A DNA stretch of 64,000 nucleotides from Micromonospora sp. NBC_01699 (GCF_036250065.1 NZ_CP109199.1:7938083-8002082), one strand, 5' to 3'. Positions 24,477-32,432 are shown, numbered from the stretch's first letter. Translations and numbers: made by a program. The notes: a model not told the origin generated them from the sequence alone.

Positions 24477-24562
24477 GCGTGATCTAGTCCTGCTTCGCAG
24501 AGATGCGTGATCTAGTTCTGCTTCGTAGAGATTTGCGTGATCTAGTTCTGCTTCGCGAGATT
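24477..24562. repeat. three tandem copies of the DUF397 gene end
   Basis: GCGTGATCTAGTYCTGCTTCG-containing units start at 24477, 24505 and 24535 (28, 30 and about 28 bp). Only the copy at 24535 is the genuine gene end; the other two are slightly diverged duplicates downstream of the stop. Confidence 0.85.
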
Positions 24563-24730
24563 GACGAAGCCGCGCCACGCCTGCGGCTTGAAGATCAACG
24601 CCGGGCCGGACGGGTCTTTACTGTCACGAACGGCTACCACGCCGGACAGATTGTCCGCGACCTCGACGCAGTTCCCACCTGCCGTGTTGCTCCTGGTGGA
24701 CTTTCTCCATCGAGCCCTACTGAGGTCCAT
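24542..24730 (-). CDS. DUF397 protein
   Basis: This 62-residue protein has the DUF397 pattern: LSRARWRKSTRSNTAGGNCVE followed by EVADNLSGVVAVRDSKDP and SGPALIFKPQAWRGFV. DUF397 proteins are small partners of XRE/DUF5753 regulators in actinobacteria and include BldB-like developmental factors; biochemical function is unsettled. It overlaps the upstream XRE gene by 14 bp. A second DUF397 gene occurs at 62391. Confidence 0.85.
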   Translation of the reverse strand: MDLSRARWRKSTRSNTAGGNCVEVADNLSGVVAVRDSKDPSGPALIFKPQAWRGFVNLAKQN

Positions 24731-25514
24731 GCTGGTTCTCAATCTCCTTCATCAGGGCGATCGATTGATCTTCGGGAAGGGCGATGCTCCGCACAGCTTC
24801 CCACCTCGCCAGAAGCGCAGCCACTCCTTCCTCGGCGCCGACCGGCGATCCGCTGAGCTGGTCGTCCATGTGGCCGACCCAGGTCCCGTCCGCCAGCATC
24901 GCCAGCGCCAGTGGCCCACACAGCCCGACGTGCAGGCCGGCGCTCAACGGAATGACGTGGATGTGGACATGCGGCAGTTCCGCCATGCGCAGCAGGTAGG
25001 CAAGCTGCTCACCCATGATCGCTTCGCGACGGCGCAACGCCGACTCGTCAATGACGCCGACGAACTGGGGCGGATTTTCGCGATTCAAGATCTCTTGCCG
25101 CTCCATCCGGGCGGCCAGCCGCTTCTCTACCTCGGCCTCCGGGCGGACGTCATCGAGGCGCAGCACCGCACGGGCGTAGTTCTCGGTTTGAAGCAGTCCG
25201 GGAATCAGCATCGGTTCGAAGCATCGGAGCTGCCTGGCGTTGCGCTCGGCCTCCAGCCAGGGCTTGAACCAGATGGGCTCGGCGTCATCCTGCGCCGACC
25301 TCAGCAGGGACTCGAACAGCCCACCGGTGTCCAGGATTTCGTCGGTCCGCTTGGCGTACGGCATGTCGATCAAACGGGTTCCGGTTTCCACGGCAGAAAC
25401 AGTGGAGGCTGAGTAGTTCGCGCGCTTGCCAAATTCCTCTTGCGACATATTACGTAGGGCTCGCTGCCTGCGAAGCTGATCACGAATGAAGAGAAAGGGG
25501 TCTTCGCGTTCCAT
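24717..25514 (-). CDS. XRE-family regulator with DUF5753
   Basis: This 265-residue protein has an N-terminal helix-turn-helix (LRRQRALRNMSQEEFGKRAN, YSASTVSAVETGTRLI) and the C-terminal DUF5753 domain starting near RCFEPMLIPGLLQTENYARA. The start ATG 25514 is fixed by GGAGG five bases upstream on the minus strand. It is followed by its DUF397 partner. Such pairs are common in actinobacterial islands and on the chromosome; they likely control one another and nearby genes. Confidence 0.9.
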   Translation of the reverse strand: MEREDPFLFIRDQLRRQRALRNMSQEEFGKRANYSASTVSAVETGTRLIDMPYAKRTDEILDTGGLFESLLRSAQDDAEPIWFKPWLEAERNARQLRCFEPMLIPGLLQTENYARAVLRLDDVRPEAEVEKRLAARMERQEILNRENPPQFVGVIDESALRRREAIMGEQLAYLLRMAELPHVHIHVIPLSAGLHVGLCGPLALAMLADGTWVGHMDDQLSGSPVGAEEGVAALLARWEAVRSIALPEDQSIALMKEIENQHGPQ

Positions 25515-25769
25515 TGCACCTCCAGAGAAAGACCATGATCGCCGAGCGCCATCAGGGGTCGGACACGATCGCCAGACCAGCACCCGGACCCGCGCGTACG
25601 CCTTTCAAGCGTATCGATATCCCTACAAGCTGTCATCTGACGGTCCCGCTCGAATTCACCTCCCTCAAATGGTGCACACGCCTGCGAGGACGTGCAGGAC
25701 CATGCAGGACCGTTCCGTCCCCCGCCGGAACGGCCCCACTTCCAACCGTCCGAGATGGAGGCGCACCCT

Positions 25770-26030
25770 GTGAACGACGACAACACCGACCCGATTGCCG
25801 ACCCGGAAATCTCCGGTGAAGGATCGCCCGACCTGCCCCCGAGCCCCACCCCGCGACGCCGAGTGCCGAACCGAGGCCCGCTGTCGCATCAGGGCCGGGC
25901 GCCAGATCAGATCCAGATGCCGAACCGTGGCCGGCACGACCGCGACGGTGATCGTGACTGCCGGACACTGCCGATGGAGTTCTTCGCCATCGGGATGTCC
26001 GGACGCATCCGGCGGAACCCCATCGTCTGA
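25770..26030 (+). CDS. small hypothetical protein divergent from the XRE gene
   Basis: This 86-residue ORF begins at GTG 25770 with GGAGG at 25757-25761 eight bases upstream. The sequence is polar, rich in Pro and Arg, with no predicted membrane helix or catalytic motif; the end (FFAIGMSGRIRRNP) is the only hydrophobic part. It is the first of four short ORFs read rightward, each closely spaced or overlapping. I do not recognise a family. Confidence 0.45.
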   Translation: MNDDNTDPIADPEISGEGSPDLPPSPTPRRRVPNRGPLSHQGRAPDQIQMPNRGRHDRDGDRDCRTLPMEFFAIGMSGRIRRNPIV

Positions 26031-26033
26031 CCG

Positions 26034-26249
26034 ATGGGCGGGGAATTGAGCATCGAGACGTTGAAGTGGATAGCTCGGAGTGAGGTCATGCGGCACCGCA
26101 ATTCGCGCCTCTGGCGACCGGTCTGCCTCCACTGCACCCAGTACGGATGCCCGTACATGGATCGCGCGATCGAGTTCCTCCAGGCCCTCGCGCGGGGCAC
26201 GAGCATCGATGCACGGGTCGGGGACGGGGTTGGGGACGGGGAGTCATGA
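26034..26249 (+). CDS. small cysteine-containing hypothetical protein
   Basis: This 71-residue protein contains CLHCTQYGCPYMD, which looks like a small metal-binding knuckle, followed by a helix (AIEFLQALARG) and a Gly/Asp-rich tail. ATG 26034 or the in-frame TTG 26046 could start it. Its stop overlaps the next ATG (ATGA). Its role is unknown, but the layout resembles small accessory proteins of actinobacterial XRE/DUF397 islands. Confidence 0.5.
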   Translation: MGGELSIETLKWIARSEVMRHRNSRLWRPVCLHCTQYGCPYMDRAIEFLQALARGTSIDARVGDGVGDGES

Positions 26250-26455
26250 GCAGGCAGGATGAGCCGCTGACGAGGGCCGGGATCTGGTGGGCCGTACGCC
26301 TGACGCTCCAGGGTCACGTCGACGGTCGGCGCTGTCCCCAGTGCGTGGCCGACCACGAGTGCCGGCAGCTCGACTGGGCGATCAAGGAGTGGACCGAGGC
26401 GAGAGCGGCCTCAGACGTATCCGTACTGCTCGCCCAAGCAGGCACGATCCTGTGA
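26246..26455 (+). CDS. small cysteine-containing hypothetical protein
   Basis: This 69-residue protein starts at ATG 26246, overlapping the previous stop. It contains RCPQCVADHECRQLDWAI, a CxxC...C pattern similar to the preceding ORF, and helical flanks. The stop overlaps the GTG of the next gene as GTGA. No family is recognised. The string of 4-bp overlaps implies one polycistronic message. Confidence 0.5.
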   Translation: MSRQDEPLTRAGIWWAVRLTLQGHVDGRRCPQCVADHECRQLDWAIKEWTEARAASDVSVLLAQAGTIL

Positions 26456-26709
26456 CCAACGAATCGAAGCTTGGGGCGGGCGGCGACGAGGAGAGCGGTC
26501 GGTCGCTGGTGAAGGTCACCGTCAACCTGGTACCGCGTTCGGTTCGTGCGCTTGAGCTGGCCTGCGGGCGTACCCGGGACTCCAAGACCGACACGATCAA
26601 CCGCGCGCTGGTCGCCTACCACCTGGTACTCGACCTGATCGACCACGGGGACGGCAGCCTCACCCTGCGAAACACCGACGGGTCGCTCGAACGGGTGCAC
26701 CTGATCTAA
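26452..26709 (+). CDS. probable ribbon-helix-helix DNA-binding protein
   Basis: This 85-residue protein has a pattern of a ribbon-helix-helix regulator: a beta strand VKVTVNLVPRSVRAL, a helix ELACGRTRDS, and a second helix KTDTINRALVAYHLVLDLID. The last residues form a short beta tail. It starts at GTG 26452 in a GTGA overlap with the preceding stop. Such proteins are often antitoxins or plasmid regulators, but no toxin partner is evident next to it. Confidence 0.6.
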   Translation: MTNESKLGAGGDEESGRSLVKVTVNLVPRSVRALELACGRTRDSKTDTINRALVAYHLVLDLIDHGDGSLTLRNTDGSLERVHLI

Positions 26710-26725
26710 CCGGAGGCAATGAACC

Positions 26726-27005
26726 ATGGAGTACGACCGGCCACCCGAAGGCCAGGGCGCCCCCACACCGACCCAACGAAGACTGGTACTGCACCGACGA
26801 CGGCCAGGAATGGCCCTGCCCGACCTACAGGCGCCGCATGTGGTCCTGGTACCCACGCCAACAGGACCGCCACCGCCTACACCTGATCATGACCAGCTTC
26901 CGCGACAGCGCCCTGGCCAACGGCATGTCCCGCCCCATCGCCGACGCACGATTCCTGACCTGGATCTACGGCCCACCCATCCGACAGGTCAAACGATCCA
27001 TCTGA
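26726..27005 (+). pseudogene. frameshifted small gene
   Basis: ATG 26726 is well placed after GGAGG (26712-26716) and starts MEYDRPPEGQGAPTPT. The continuation with coding character lies one base out of frame from about 26775 (NEDWYCTDDGQEWPCPTYRR, then LIMTSFRDSALANGMSRPI) to TGA 27003-27005. The body has no start codon of its own. I infer a single-base indel around 26740-26775, either a real mutation or a sequencing error. The intact protein would be about 92 residues; its function is unknown. Confidence 0.6.
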
Positions 27006-27236
27006 CCGCCCGCCCCGAGCCTGCCGCGTCCCCCCGTACGCGACAGTCCCGGGGCGGGCTCATGCCGTCATATGTTGACCAGTTCGCGCCACAACCGGTG
27101 TGGCGCCGGCGGGGCAGCCGTAGATATCCACAGCGGACGTATCCTCATCGCGATACCAACTTCTCACACAGAGCAACGTCTCGATATCCTCGCCCGGTCA
27201 TGTGGGTGGGTCGACGTAACTTGTGGAGGCACACGA

Positions 27237-27677
27237 TTGAGCAAGGCAAAGGGGCGCCCAAAGCGACACCAGCTTGCCGACATGTCCATCGTGCCGGAAC
27301 AACGCCGTTATGACCCGCCGCCACGTGAGGCGTGCGAGGAGATCGAGATCCCGATCCGACTCCCAGAGCCCGGCAACGAGCTGCGGGTTCGTCAGTCCAT
27401 CTACCGAAACCGCATCGTCGATTTTGCGGTTATACAGATTGTCCGGGTCGATGGGGCATGGATCAACGTCGCCAAGATCGATTGTGATCGGGGTGTCATC
27501 CACCGCCACCAGTACGTACGCAGCACGGGCGAGGACGTCTGGGATCATCGCCCCCTGGAGGAAATTCCACCCGATCAAGGCTGGAAAGTAGTCGACAGGT
27601 GGTTCGACAGGGCGCTTCAGATGTTGGAAGATGACTGGGAAGGCAACCTGCGGAGGTGGAACGGTGACAGCGCGTAG
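27237..27677 (+). CDS. DUF7718-like hypothetical protein
   Basis: This 146-residue protein starts at TTG 27237, preceded by GGAGG (27225-27229). Residues 45-146 form a compact domain (LRVRQSIYRNRIVDFAVIQI, HRHQYVRSTGEDVWDHRPLE, GWKVVDRWFDRALQMLEDDW) that I associate with DUF7718, of unknown function. Codon usage has more A and T at third positions than host genes, a sign of transfer. It overlaps the next gene by 14 bp, and the two probably work together. Confidence 0.6.
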   Translation: MSKAKGRPKRHQLADMSIVPEQRRYDPPPREACEEIEIPIRLPEPGNELRVRQSIYRNRIVDFAVIQIVRVDGAWINVAKIDCDRGVIHRHQYVRSTGEDVWDHRPLEEIPPDQGWKVVDRWFDRALQMLEDDWEGNLRRWNGDSA

Positions 27678-28080
27678 CAGACAAGACCGCAGCGCCACCT
27701 TCGACCTAGCCAGGAGGCTCAGGGATCCCGCTTTTCGTGCCTTTATGGCTCGAAACGGGTATCAATCGGGCATGACCGTAGTGGTCGCCCACGACGAAGA
27801 GCCAGTTACCGAGGTTTTCTCACGAATCCTCAGTGAAACCAAGCCGCCTGTCGTGGTCGCGATCCCTCGGCCGAATGCGGAGTTCGGCTTCGTGTTCATG
27901 ACTGTTGGGCAAACCGCGTACGGCGAAGCCGATGAGGCTACGAGCACCGGAGATACGGCCAGCATCGGGATGCTCTATGACGCCATGGCCGCCCGGCAGA
28001 GACGTAATAGCCTCGTAACGGTTCCCAACGATTGGCAACCAGCGACGTTTCGGGTGGAACTCGCTCCGAGCACCACCTAG
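27664..28080 (+). CDS. hypothetical partner of the DUF7718-like protein
   Basis: This 138-residue protein starts at GTG 27664 with GGAGG seven bases upstream. It has no membrane segment; blocks such as FRAFMARNGYQSGMTVVVAH and PVVVAIPRPNAEFGFVFMTV suggest an alpha/beta fold. I do not recognise it. Its overlap with the preceding gene, atypical codon bias and island location suggest a transferred two-gene module, possibly defensive or toxin-antitoxin-like, which is only an inference. Confidence 0.5.
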   Translation: MTARSRQDRSATFDLARRLRDPAFRAFMARNGYQSGMTVVVAHDEEPVTEVFSRILSETKPPVVVAIPRPNAEFGFVFMTVGQTAYGEADEATSTGDTASIGMLYDAMAARQRRNSLVTVPNDWQPATFRVELAPSTT

Positions 28081-28147
28081 GGCATGTCCTGCCGACTTTG
28101 GTAGGAGGCTATGCGGGTAGGGTCCTCGTCATGATCGAGGACGCCGC

Positions 28148-28657
28148 GTGCCGTTGACGAATCCGTGGCTGTCCGAGCCCACGCCGGCAAAGCGGCTCGA
28201 TTGTGAACGGCTTGAAGAGCGTCTTCTCAATCTACTGTCGTCGCAGAACATGTGTGTGCTCGCGACCATGGGTCCGGACGGGCCACTGGCCACCCCTGTG
28301 CGCTACTACTCGCTCGGCTTCGCGGTGCTCTTCACGGCCGCGCCACGTTCGCCGAAGATGCGCAACATCGCCGCCGACCCGCGCGTGTCCGTCGGCATCT
28401 TCGCGCCGCTGGTCGGGCTGGCCAGTAGCCGCGGTGCGCAACTGTTCGGTACCGCCAGGGTGCTCGACCCAGAGCATCCCGACCGTGCGCACTACTGGGC
28501 GGCGGTCCGATGGGAGAACGAGCACGCCGAGCGGGGTCGGCTGCTGTCCGAGCCGCCCGAGGACACACTCGTGGTCATTGAGGCGGAGCGGATTGTCTAT
28601 ACCGAGCACTGGCTGCGACGTGAGGGGTTTGCGGCACGCCAGTTCTGGCGGCGCTGA
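28148..28657 (+). CDS. pyridoxamine 5'-phosphate oxidase-fold protein
   Basis: This 169-residue protein has the PNPOx/FMN-binding split-barrel pattern: SQNMCVLATMGPDGPLATPV, RYYSLGFAVLFTAAPRSPKM, and RNIAADPRVSVGIFAP with SSRGAQLFGTARVL. Members bind FMN, heme or F420 and may reduce varied substrates. GTG 28148 is the likely start. The return to GC-rich codons here contrasts with the two preceding genes. Confidence 0.8.
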   Translation: MPLTNPWLSEPTPAKRLDCERLEERLLNLLSSQNMCVLATMGPDGPLATPVRYYSLGFAVLFTAAPRSPKMRNIAADPRVSVGIFAPLVGLASSRGAQLFGTARVLDPEHPDRAHYWAAVRWENEHAERGRLLSEPPEDTLVVIEAERIVYTEHWLRREGFAARQFWRR

Positions 28658-28933
28658 AGATACCTCTCCGGCCGCTCAAGCAAGCGGGTGATGGCGGCGA
28701 TCAGGACGCCGCCCTAGCTGGATCTCGGTACACGGTCGATCCATCGCAGAAGGTCTACCGCCCCCGCCTTACCGTCTGGCCGCTACAAACTCGCTACCTC
28801 GGACCCGACGGCATTGGCCGACCAGCCGACGGTGCGCGACCACTAGCTTCGTGCTGACCTCTTCGGTCTGAACTGTTGGCACGGCGATCGAAGGTCGGAG
28901 ACTTGGGCAGTTCCCTTAAGGAGGAGTCGTGGA
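28658..28933. other. intergenic stretch with no supported gene
   Basis: I see no ORF with a ribosome site and no hairpin or repeat of note in these 276 bases. The AAGGAGGAG at its end serves the next gene. Confidence 0.6.
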
Positions 28934-29131
28934 ATGGGCCGCTTAGCCGATGGAACGCCTATCCCCGTGCTGTGCGAGGGAACTGTCCTGCTACATGAAG
29001 ACGACACCGGTACGTGTGCCGAACTAGACTGCCCTGGGACGGACTGCCGTCACCGTGGCCTAATCGACGTCTGCCGTGCCGATCACTGCATTCACTGCTC
29101 CACAGGACCGAGCTGGAGCGACAACCTTTAG
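28934..29131 (+). CDS. small cysteine-rich orphan protein
   Basis: This 65-residue protein has a strong AAGGAGGAG ribosome site and ATG 28934. It contains eight cysteines in CEGT, CAELDCPGTDCRH and CRADHCIHC patterns with two histidines, so it may bind one or two metals. No signal peptide is present. I know no family. It lies in the island between intact and decayed genes, and its expression is supported only by the ribosome site. Confidence 0.5.
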   Translation: MGRLADGTPIPVLCEGTVLLHEDDTGTCAELDCPGTDCRHRGLIDVCRADHCIHCSTGPSWSDNL

Positions 29132-29230
29132 GACGAACTCGCACGCCGTCAGTCTGGAAGTGCGTGCTCAATGGGTCCTGATGCCCGCAACGCGCACCTG
29201 AGGCGGCTGACCCGCCTAGGTCTCATGCCC

Positions 29231-29260
29231 GCTCGTGACCGCTCGTGACCGCTCGTGACC
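29231..29260. repeat. 10-bp tandem triplicate
   Basis: GCTCGTGACC is repeated three times exactly. It is intergenic, between the Cys-rich ORF and the convergent membrane gene. Confidence 0.9.
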
Positions 29261-29307
29261 GCGCCTACTAGCCGCCGGACGGCCCAGCGCGGTTCGTCTG
29301 ATACTGA

Positions 29308-29889
29308 TCACCCCTGGTTGCTTAACTCAGTCAGGCGTCCCCGCACGTCTCTCCGCCAGCGGTACCCAGCCGCATCCGTGAATTCGATAGCGACAGAGAA
29401 GTCTGCAAACTTATCTTCGGAGTGAAGTTTGCCATACTCGTCCTTTTCGTCGGCAACCTTTGCAATGCCATTACCTGGGAAAACGTCCACCGGCTCGTTC
29501 GTGGGTGGGATGATGTTTACTGAAGCGACCCCTCGCAAAATGTATTCATCTTCCGTACCAAAGCGACGGAAGTAAAATTCTACTTTCGCATTGTGTATGG
29601 GAGTCCGTGAGTCGTTCTGAACGCGCGCACACCACCGACCTGTATACTGCATCCGCCCGAGCCATGCGCAAACCTGCACAGCTTGCGCACGCCTCTGATC
29701 CTCTGCGCGCTCACGTCGGTCCTCCTCGGCCCGCCTATCGCGTTCAGATTCCCGCTCATACAGACGTCGTGCGGTTCGGCCAGCCCAGATCGCAGCAAAA
29801 AGTGCACCTAAGGTCGTGACGAATGACCCCCATGCGGGAACATCGCCGAAATCTACCTTTCCGATAGCCGCTAGGGCCCACGTCAACAC
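29308..29889 (-). CDS. single-pass membrane protein with coiled-coil and beta domain
   Basis: This 193-residue protein has an N-terminal membrane segment (WGSFVTTLGALFAAIWAG), a charged coiled coil (LYERESERDRRAEEDRRERA) and a C-terminal beta-rich domain (NDSRTPIHNAKVEFYFRRFG, FADFSVAIEFTDAAGYRWRR). Similar architecture is common in actinobacterial islands, without known function. GTG 29889 is a weak start call, with TTG 29886 adjacent; an ATG or clear ribosome site is missing. Several codons end in A or T, so it may be foreign. Confidence 0.6.
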   Translation of the reverse strand: MLTWALAAIGKVDFGDVPAWGSFVTTLGALFAAIWAGRTARRLYERESERDRRAEEDRRERAEDQRRAQAVQVCAWLGRMQYTGRWCARVQNDSRTPIHNAKVEFYFRRFGTEDEYILRGVASVNIIPPTNEPVDVFPGNGIAKVADEKDEYGKLHSEDKFADFSVAIEFTDAAGYRWRRDVRGRLTELSNQG

Positions 29890-30144
29890 AGGGACACCAT
29901 AGTGACGACGATCCACCCCCCATCGTCGGCCATCGCAAGCTCTGCCATCCCGTCCGCCGTCGACCCGCACCCTGTGTAGCTGGCCGCCACCCGGTGCCAC
30001 ATCAGCGGACCTCGACGCACGTCGGACGGTGGCTCGCCGGGCGGCGGTCTGCTCGGCTCGCCCGGGTGGATGACGGGTGGGATTGCTCGCGCAACCACCC
30101 ACGGACCGCGACCCGCCGACGATCTTCGGCCATCCCGGAGCCGG

Positions 30145-30336
30145 AGCGCCCCGCCAGCGAGCCTTGCCGACCTGATGGCCCGCGTAGGTCACGGCTCCGC
30201 CCGAGCCGCACTGGTCTATCAACACGCCGCCCAACAGCAGAACAGGGGCATTGCCGACGCGCTCGGTACCCACGCGACCCAGGAACGAGATCGGGCACGT
30301 AACAGGCGCGCCCACCGAAGGAATCGAAAAGCATAA
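30145..30336 (+). pseudogene. C-terminal remnant of a tyrosine integrase
   Basis: The translated segment LADLMARVGHGSARAALVYQHA matches the end of a phage-type tyrosine recombinase: the GH of the second histidine box and the catalytic tyrosine in VYQHA, followed by a basic tail. Everything upstream (the first Arg/Lys boxes and the N-terminal domain) is missing or unrecognisable, so it is not a working integrase. It ends 46 bp before the 3' end of tRNA-Gly, exactly where an integrase of a tRNA-integrated element would sit. Confidence 0.75.
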
Positions 30337-30340
30337 ACGG

Positions 30341-30375
30341 AAGCCCTGGTTGGACTTTACGTCTGACCAGGGCTT
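30341..30375. terminator. bidirectional terminator between integrase remnant and tRNA-Gly
   Basis: AAGCCCTGGT (30341-30350) pairs perfectly with ACCAGGGCTT (30366-30375). It can end transcription of the tRNA on the minus strand and of the remnant on the plus strand. Confidence 0.8.
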
Positions 30376-30381
30376 TCATAT

Positions 30382-30455
30382 TGGAGCGGGTGACGGGAAT
30401 CGAACCCGCACTGTCAGCTTGGGAAGCTGATGTTCTGCCATTGAACTACACCCGC
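30382..30455 (-). tRNA. tRNA-Gly (anticodon CCC)
   Basis: The minus strand folds as a complete tRNA: acceptor GCGGGTG/CACCCGC, a D arm, anticodon stem TCAGC/GCTGA with loop TTCCCAA (anticodon CCC), and T arm with GGTTCGATTCC. The CCA end is encoded (30382-30384). It is the probable attachment site of the degenerate island to its left. Confidence 0.95.
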
Positions 30456-30666
30456 GAGCGGAGCCCACTGTACCTGGTCCGCAGTCGGCGCGCATCAACG
30501 TACCCGGCACACAGGAGCGCGGCGTCGGGTGGGCGGGGCAGATCGATCGGAACCACGCCGATCCGCGTCGTATGTGAAGACTGTCCCGGCCTGTAACGTC
30601 CGTCACACCTGTAACTTGCGGCGCGTGAGTTTTGCGTCGCTCTCCGTGGGGCGAAGAGGTGAGGTC

Positions 30667-31644
30667 ATGGGTTTCCATCGCGTCCGGAAGGCGTTTCGCT
30701 CGACTGGTGTGGCGAGCGCTGCTCTCGTACTGCTGCTCGGGTCCACGGCGGTGGTCGCCACGCCGGCAGTCGCCGTCGCGGCCGGGCCACCGGCTGCGCC
30801 ATGCGTGGAACCGGCGGGCGCCCACCCGCAGGCCAAGGCCAAGCCCGGCGCGCCGGGCCGGCACGACCCCAACGAGCTGAGCGCCGCCGAGGCCACGCAG
30901 CGCAATCGCGACCTGGACAACGCGTACGCCAAGCGTGTCGGCGTCGCCCCGTTCAGCACCCTGCCGACGAAGATCACCATCCCGGTGGTGGTGCACGTGA
31001 TCAGCAAGGACCGCACCCGGATCGGTGGGAACATCCCGCGCGAACTGATCAACGCCCAGCTCAAGGTGTTGAACGAGGCGTTCACCGGCGGTGACGGCAG
31101 CCCGTTGACGCCGTTCAGGTTCAAGCTCAAGAAGCTGAACCGGGTCGTCAACCCGGCCTGGTACCCGATCGTGGCTGACAGCCTCGCGGAGTCGCAGATG
31201 AAGAAGGCGCTGCGGGTAGGTGGCCCCGAGACGCTGAACCTCTACCTCGGCGCGCTCAGCGACGAACTGCTCGGCTGGGCGACGTTCCCGCAGAAGAAGC
31301 TGACCACGTACGACGGGGTGGTGGTGCTCTCGGAGTCGCTGCCGGGCGGTACCGAAAAGCCGTACAACGAGGGCGACACGGGTACGCACGAGGTCGGCCA
31401 CTGGTTGGACCTGTTCCACACGTTCCAGGACGGGTGTACGGGCGACGGCGACGCGGTGGCGGACACCCCGGCCGAGGCGGAGCCGGCGTTCGGCTGCCCG
31501 ACGGGCCGGGACTCGTGCGTGAGCAAGCCGGGGCTCGACCCGATCCACAACTTCATGGATTACACGGTCGACTCCTGCATGGACGAGTTCACCCCCGGCC
31601 AGGTGAGCCGCATGGTGAAGGCGTGGCAGGCGTATCGGGCCTGA
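30667..31644 (+). CDS. secreted M43-type zinc metalloprotease
   Basis: This 325-residue protein has a Sec signal peptide (ASAALVLLLGSTAVVATPA) and a pappalysin-like M43 metalloprotease domain. The zinc motif is HEVGHWLDLFH (HExxHxxxxxH), and the Met-turn lies in HNFMDYTVDSCMDEFTPGQ. The usual Gly of HExxHxxGxxH is Asp. The propeptide-like region (HDPNELSAAEATQRNRDLDN) precedes the catalytic domain. It probably digests extracellular proteins. ATG 30667 starts at the signal peptide; the open frame upstream is not coding. Confidence 0.9.
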   Translation: MGFHRVRKAFRSTGVASAALVLLLGSTAVVATPAVAVAAGPPAAPCVEPAGAHPQAKAKPGAPGRHDPNELSAAEATQRNRDLDNAYAKRVGVAPFSTLPTKITIPVVVHVISKDRTRIGGNIPRELINAQLKVLNEAFTGGDGSPLTPFRFKLKKLNRVVNPAWYPIVADSLAESQMKKALRVGGPETLNLYLGALSDELLGWATFPQKKLTTYDGVVVLSESLPGGTEKPYNEGDTGTHEVGHWLDLFHTFQDGCTGDGDAVADTPAEAEPAFGCPTGRDSCVSKPGLDPIHNFMDYTVDSCMDEFTPGQVSRMVKAWQAYRA

Positions 31645-31671
31645 CGGCTCGCGCCTGAGGCGGAGTCGAAC

Positions 31672-31710
31672 GACGAGGACCGGCCCATTCCCGAGGAGCC
31701 GGCCCTCGTC
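31672..31710 (+). terminator. terminator-like hairpin after the metalloprotease
   Basis: GACGAGGACCGGC (31672-31684) pairs with GCCGGCCCTCGTC (31698-31710) with one mismatch. It lies 27 bp past the stop, between convergent genes. Confidence 0.7.
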
Positions 31711-31769
31711 GCGTCCCAGGGGCCCCGCCTACCAGCACAGTGCCCGGTTGGAGCCCGCCGAACACCTCG

Positions 31770-32420
31770 TCACGAGGCCCAGACCGCAGGATCGGGCGCG
31801 GTGGCCGCCACCCCCACCCTCGGCTCACGGGTGAAGCGCTGGTCGACCCCGTTGGCCGTCGAGACGCCACGAACGTCCGACGGATTGGGGTGCCGGCGGG
31901 TACGGCGACCGCGGCGGGACATCTGCTGCGGTCGGGTGCCGGCCGGATCGAGCCACACCTGTACGCCCGGCCGCTCGCCGCCGCGCCCCCCGTAGGCGAG
32001 CGGGATGGCGTCGACCCGCCCGTGCCGGGCCACCATGGCGGCCTCGACGGTGAACTCGAACAGCCGCCAGTCGGCCCGTGGCTCGGCCCGGACCGCATCG
32101 GCCAGCCGGGCGATCCTCACCGGATCGGTGACCGCCTGCGCCCGACCTGCGACGTACGCCTCGTCGTCGCTCTCCTCCGGCGGGAACGAGTGCAGTGCGT
32201 AGCGGCCGTCACGTTCGAGATCGCGCCGCTTGGGAGAGTCGACGACGAAGCAGAAGAGCCCTTCGTCGTTGATCACCGGCGACACCGGATGTACGCGTGG
32301 ACCCCCGTCGGCACGCACGGTCGCCAGGTAGCCGAGACCCGGCCCGTACTGCTGCAAGAGGTTGCGGATCGCCTCGGCGAGACGCGGGGCGTCGGCGGCG
32401 AATTCGGACCAGGATGCCAT
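31770..32420 (-). CDS. pyridoxamine 5'-phosphate oxidase-fold protein with C-terminal extension
   Basis: This 216-residue protein has the PNPOx-like pattern YGPGLGYLATVRADGGPRVH, PVSPVINDEGLFCFVV and SPKRRDLERDGRYALHSF. The C-terminal 60 residues after VQVWLDPAGTRP are basic and not conserved. Its ATG at 32420 lies only 7 bp after a TAGACT -10 box on the minus strand, so the transcript is probably leaderless, and a LexA-type palindrome lies directly upstream. The substrate is unknown. Confidence 0.8.
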   Translation of the reverse strand: MASWSEFAADAPRLAEAIRNLLQQYGPGLGYLATVRADGGPRVHPVSPVINDEGLFCFVVDSPKRRDLERDGRYALHSFPPEESDDEAYVAGRAQAVTDPVRIARLADAVRAEPRADWRLFEFTVEAAMVARHGRVDAIPLAYGGRGGERPGVQVWLDPAGTRPQQMSRRGRRTRRHPNPSDVRGVSTANGVDQRFTREPRVGVAATAPDPAVWAS

Positions 32421-32432
32421 GGGCAGAGTCTA

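Noticed and set aside
30145-30336. A functional integrase
   Set aside because: Only the C-terminal catalytic tail is present; the Arg and Lys boxes and the N-terminal domain are missing.
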